From Naumovozyma dairenensis CBS 421 (lineage: Eukaryota; Ascomycota; Saccharomycetes; Saccharomycetales; Saccharomycetaceae): a stretch of 64,000 bases of DNA. The stretch lies in the NCBI RefSeq assembly GCF_000227115.2, contig NC_016479.1, positions 1 to 64,000 on the forward strand. The letters run 5' to 3'. Numbering within the stretch: the stretch's first letter is position 1; every line of letters begins with the position of its first letter. Both the position numbers and the translations under genes were made by a program. This document shows, one piece after another, positions 60,585 to 64,000 of this stretch. The notes below the pieces were generated by a model. It searched no databases, was not told where the DNA came from, and saw only the letters and a list, made by a program, of their open reading frames with translations.

Positions 60585-62180
60585 GTGGTTCTCACAAAGA
60601 AATATGACCCCAATAATAGATTCGTTGCATATAGTAGTCTTTCAAATTTATAAACAAACGATATATATTGTTTCTCTTGTTGCCTCACAAAGGGCAAACA
60701 ACTCAACTTCAAACGTTGAAATGGAAACAGCTTTCTGACTTTTAGATGTCCATAAGATTGGAGTATCATTTCATGTGAATACATTATCATATTGACATAG
60801 ATAACCCGTCTCATTTGAAAAACTGGCATCCGTGAAACCAATACGGTTCACTTCTCTCTTCGGCGAACTCTTGAAAACCAATTTGTTATTCAGTGATCCC
60901 TTACTATATCTCATTGCAATCTTTAAAATTTCTAGATCTTTAACAGATGGAGATGAAACTTTAGATCCTAATTTAGAAACCGGGTATTGTAAATCTGGTC
61001 CAGTGCATGTAGCTGCCCACAGCATACTTCCTGCAATACTTCTATAATTGGATACTTTGTCATCAAATTGAATGAATGTAATCCAGTTAACAGTCCAATA
61101 TCAAAACATCTCGTTAAAGCTTTTCATCTTTGTCAGGCCTTGACCGCACGGGATATTTTGATGTTGGACTTTTAACTGGATTACATTCATTGAATCTGGC
61201 ACTAGTCAGTAGATTTTCTATAAATACTTCCTGGTCTACTGTAATGCTAAAATGGTCATTTTGTTTGATTCGCATACCCAAATAGTTGTCTGCTTTACCT
61301 AAATCCTTTACTTCCCATTTTTCATTCATCTTATCTATTAATTCTGAGACGTCCTCTTCATGAGATGCAGCAAATAAAATATCGTCAACATATACCTCTA
61401 GTAATAATATTCTATCGCTTGTTTCTCTCTGATATAGATTTTCATCTAAGATGTTAAATTGAAAGAGTCTTTGAGCAAGAAGCTCTTCATTGATCCAACT
61501 ACACAGTACTTTTTACCTTGTTTAAGACCATAAATGGTCGTCTTTAACATCCAAAACACACCTTTGGGATGGCCAGCCAGTATTTCAATTGCTGGAGGCC
61601 GTTTAACCCCAAAATATTCGTCCTTCAAGTCATAGTTAAGATGTGCTGTTGATACATCGGCTTATCTTAATGTCAATTTTTGACTTGAAGCTGACGCCAA
61701 CAATGTTTTTAATGTTCCTATTCTTGCCACGGAGGATGAAATGTCATCTGGATCATAATCAATATTTATTTATCGTTTGTCTATAACCTTGACAGGCAAT
61801 TTTTAATTTATACAACAAATATTATTGGACTCATATTTCTTCGTAAGAACCCACACCTGGATGTTATTGGTTTGTGACCCTCTTTGATGTCTTTCTCCGC
61901 AATTCATCAAAAACCTTCTTGTTTTAGGAATGAATTAGTTTCCTCATGAGATGCATTTAGCCAACCTTCCTTCTCATTGTTAGTGGTTTGCCTAGTTTTA
62001 CCCTCCAATCCCAAATAATTATGATTGAAAAATCTTTCAAGCCAAGTGACATTTCTTCTTCAAAAATTGGTCTTATATACTTTCCACAGAGCGTCAAAGC
62101 GTCAAAAATCGGAGACTCAAATCTCTTAGACAGTTTTGAAGTAGTTTGCAAGGACATTTCTATTAAAGACATTTGAACTT
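60585..62180 (-). mobile_element. Decayed Ty1/copia-type reverse transcriptase-RNase H remnant
   Basis: Pieces of one pol gene in changing minus-strand frames, 5' to 3': EGWLNASHEETNSFLKQEGF-like RT start near 61950; TLRQADVSTAHLNYDLKDEYFGVKRPP and VFWMLKTTIYGLKQ near 61500-61660; after a frame change LLLEVYVDDILFAASHEED near 61400, with the catalytic YVDD box; KWEVKDLGKADNYLGMRI near 61300; LWAATCTGPDLQYPVSKLGSKV near 61000; RNase H FTDASFSNETGY near 60810 and further fragments to about 60590. The order and motifs are those of Ty1/copia elements of yeast. Stops and frameshifts rule out function. It contains an internal inverted repeat at 61068-61199. Confidence 0.88.
61068..61199. repeat. 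Imperfect ~42-bp inverted repeat inside the reverse transcriptase remnant
   Basis: The left arm (about 61068-61109, read on plus) and the right arm (about 61155-61199, read on minus) both encode FNECNPV-x-SP-x-SK with about four mismatches. A small piece of the same RT region therefore occurs in both orientations, pointing to rearrangement between element copies. Confidence 0.75.
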
Positions 62181-62289
62181 CGATACTCGAACAAATGATG
62201 CAGATTTTTATTTACTATTTCAACATATAACTCTGGATTTATAATTTGATCTATTTTGAAAGAACCTCTGTGCTTGAAAGGAACCTTTA

Positions 62290-64000
62290 ATGACTGAATT
62301 GGTAATTGGCACCGCCGCCGCTGCCACCACTACTGCCACTGCCTCAATGGCTAGTGTTGATATACAGCATGAACCAGGGAAGAGTATTTATTCAGGACGG
62401 GATTCTGACGATCCTGTCTCTCAAATCAATACTGATGCCTTTAGTATGGGTAAAAAAGAAAAGAGGAACAAGAAGGTAAAGTCTCTATCATCAGAAGACA
62501 ATGACAATGACAATGAAAAGGAGAAGGAAAAGAAGAAGAAGAAGAAGAAGAAGAAGAAGAAGGGGAAAGAAACTAGGCAAAAACATAAAGATACTAAGAC
62601 CATTGATGTATCAATTAAAGATTTCTCCAAACGATTAAATGTTCGAGGATTAAGTAGAAAGGATATTAAATTGAATTTGAAAGAAATGTCTAATTATTAT
62701 GAAAACAGTGAGATGCAAATTGATAACAAGTTACTGAATAGTGAATTAACATGGTTAGATGATATTCCATATTTTAAACAATTAAGGACGATTCGATATG
62801 ACGATGAGAATGAAAATGGGCATAGAAATCAATATAATAAATTATTGCATGATACAATTGAAATTTATCTGAAGAGAATTGGTAGAAATTTTGAAAATAT
62901 TGCAAAAGAAAGTAATGAAATTTTACATATTAAAATAGAAAAATATGAGAAAGAATGGGAATTGAAAAATGGTGGTCCATTATCTGATATTCCTAAACAA
63001 ATAGAAATTGAAGTTATTAAAGCATTGAAACAAAAGAAAACATTGGAAGAATATGATGAAGAGTTATTGAAGAAAATAACCGCTTATCAGAGATTCAAAG
63101 AATTGCAAGCTGATCTTAATACAGGGAAGAAAAAATTAGAGATGGACCATTTTCCGGTAGTTTATACGTTACCTGGTACACCTGAATTTGAATATTTATC
63201 AAATAGTATACGACTAATATCACAAAGAAGAACTATATGTTTTACTATTGATGTGGAAGCCTTTGAATTAAATAATGATATTATTACAGAATTCGGTATA
63301 TCAATTTATGATCCTCGTGAGAATTTTTTCTCAATGACACCAATAATAAAAACGTACCATTTAATTGTTAAAGAAGTGTTAGCATTAAGGAATTGTAAAT
63401 GGATATGTGATTATAAAGATTGTTATTTAAATGGAGAAAGTTTAGTGCTGACATTAAATCAATGTGTTGAATTTATTCAAAGTTTGATCAATTATTATAT
63501 GATTCCAAAGACTGAAGAAGATAGGACGTGGTCTAGAGCTTTTATTGGACATCATGTTCAAGGAGATCTTGAATGGTTGAATAAAATTGGTATAATAATC
63601 CCCGAGGAAGATATTAATTATGATCTCTTAAATTGCTCTATTAAACGTAATAGTTTCAAATATTTTGCATTGGATACAGAATTACTTTACAAAAGAACGT
63701 ATGGTGAAATTAGTTGTAATTTAGGGAAAATATTAAGATTACTGGAAATTCCTCATGCTTTCTTACACAATGCTGGGAATGATTCGTATTATACTTTACA
63801 ACTATTATTGAAATTGTGTGATTTTAATTTTAGAAACGAGAAAAACTTGGATGATTTAAAATTAATTGGTATTAAAATTAGGAATTGGATTAAACGTGAA
63901 AAAGATGAACCTAAAGTGGTGCCCTTGTCGTATGCCATATCTGTCATTGAAGCAAGTACTATACCTACAAGATCTAATAAAGATAAAACAGGAGAGGAGG
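62290..64000 (+). CDS. GFD2: Gfd2 homologue with RNase H-like (DEDDh-type) domain, 3' truncated by window
   Basis: In S. cerevisiae Gfd2 is a multicopy suppressor of a dbp5 mRNA-export mutant; its biochemical role is not settled. 570 codons are visible and the end is cut. An N-terminal low-complexity region (Ala/Thr run, then about eleven lysines from an AAG repeat near 62528-62560) precedes a conserved helical domain and, from about residue 315, an RNase H-like fold. Visible residues fit the exonuclease set: D321 and E323 in FTIDVEAFE, D426 in HHVQGDLEWL, and H493 and D498 in HNAGNDSYYTL (HxAxxD pattern). SRO9 is the S. cerevisiae neighbour as well. Its duplicate there is YDR514C. Confidence 0.88.
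   Translation, partial: MTELVIGTAAAATTTATASMASVDIQHEPGKSIYSGRDSDDPVSQINTDAFSMGKKEKRNKKVKSLSSEDNDNDNEKEKEKKKKKKKKKKKGKETRQKHKDTKTIDVSIKDFSKRLNVRGLSRKDIKLNLKEMSNYYENSEMQIDNKLLNSELTWLDDIPYFKQLRTIRYDDENENGHRNQYNKLLHDTIEIYLKRIGRNFENIAKESNEILHIKIEKYEKEWELKNGGPLSDIPKQIEIEVIKALKQKKTLEEYDEELLKKITAYQRFKELQADLNTGKKKLEMDHFPVVYTLPGTPEFEYLSNSIRLISQRRTICFTIDVEAFELNNDIITEFGISIYDPRENFFSMTPIIKTYHLIVKEVLALRNCKWICDYKDCYLNGESLVLTLNQCVEFIQSLINYYMIPKTEEDRTWSRAFIGHHVQGDLEWLNKIGIIIPEEDINYDLLNCSIKRNSFKYFALDTELLYKRTYGEISCNLGKILRLLEIPHAFLHNAGNDSYYTLQLLLKLCDFNFRNEKNLDDLKLIGIKIRNWIKREKDEPKVVPLSYAISVIEASTIPTRSNKDKTGEE

Overview
The window is a yeast nuclear segment from the Saccharomycetaceae, probably a post-whole-genome-duplication genus such as Kazachstania or Naumovozyma; the genus is inferred, not proven. 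From about 4.6 kb onward the gene order and strands follow the left arm of Saccharomyces cerevisiae chromosome III almost gene for gene: CHA1, VAC17, MRC1, KRR1, ADF1, MIC10, PRD1, PEX34, KAR4, SPB1, PBN1, LRE1, APA1, a YCL048W-A-like protein, SPS22, POF1, EMC1, MGR1, PDI1, GLK1, GID7, ATG22, SRO9, GFD2. Genes are compact and nearly intronless. The DNA is AT-rich, with simple repeats and Asn- or Lys-rich insertions in several proteins.

Region 1 (1-2.6 kb): the 3' end of a septin-associated Nim1-type kinase (KA1 domain) lies 43 bp from an unusual mating-type locus. That locus holds alpha1, alpha2 and a1 together. Alpha2 looks intact. Alpha1 is frameshifted by a 20-bp tandem duplication. The a1 gene has recognisable exons 1 and 2 but no exon encoding the end of its DNA-recognition helix. 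An a1-alpha2 operator lies between alpha1 and alpha2, and an HO-like site with one changed base lies inside alpha1. The simplest reading is a deletion fusion of an alpha cassette and an a cassette in the same orientation.

Region 2 (2.6-57.5 kb): conserved housekeeping genes for serine/threonine catabolism, vacuole inheritance, replication checkpoint, ribosome biogenesis, cristae, peptidolysis, peroxisomes, karyogamy, GPI synthesis, the ER membrane complex, disulfide formation, glucose phosphorylation, the GID ligase, autophagy recycling and translation. Two genes are absent from this interval in S. cerevisiae: an unrecognised 330-residue acidic protein between PEX34 and KAR4, and an old yellow enzyme between GLK1 and GID7. 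Several promoters carry expected motifs: MCB (MRC1), PAC/RRPE (SPB1, KRR1), pheromone-response elements (KAR4), middle-sporulation elements (SPS22), a UPRE-2-like core (PDI1). A strong alpha2-Mcm1 type operator sits between KAR4 and SPB1 with no recognisable a-specific gene beside it.

Region 3 (57.5-62.3 kb): a tRNA-Ser(AGA) gene, a 20-base assembly gap, and decayed Ty1/copia-type retrotransposon remnants in mixed orientation. Region 4 (62.3 kb to the end): GFD2, truncated by the window, with a DEDDh-like residue set.
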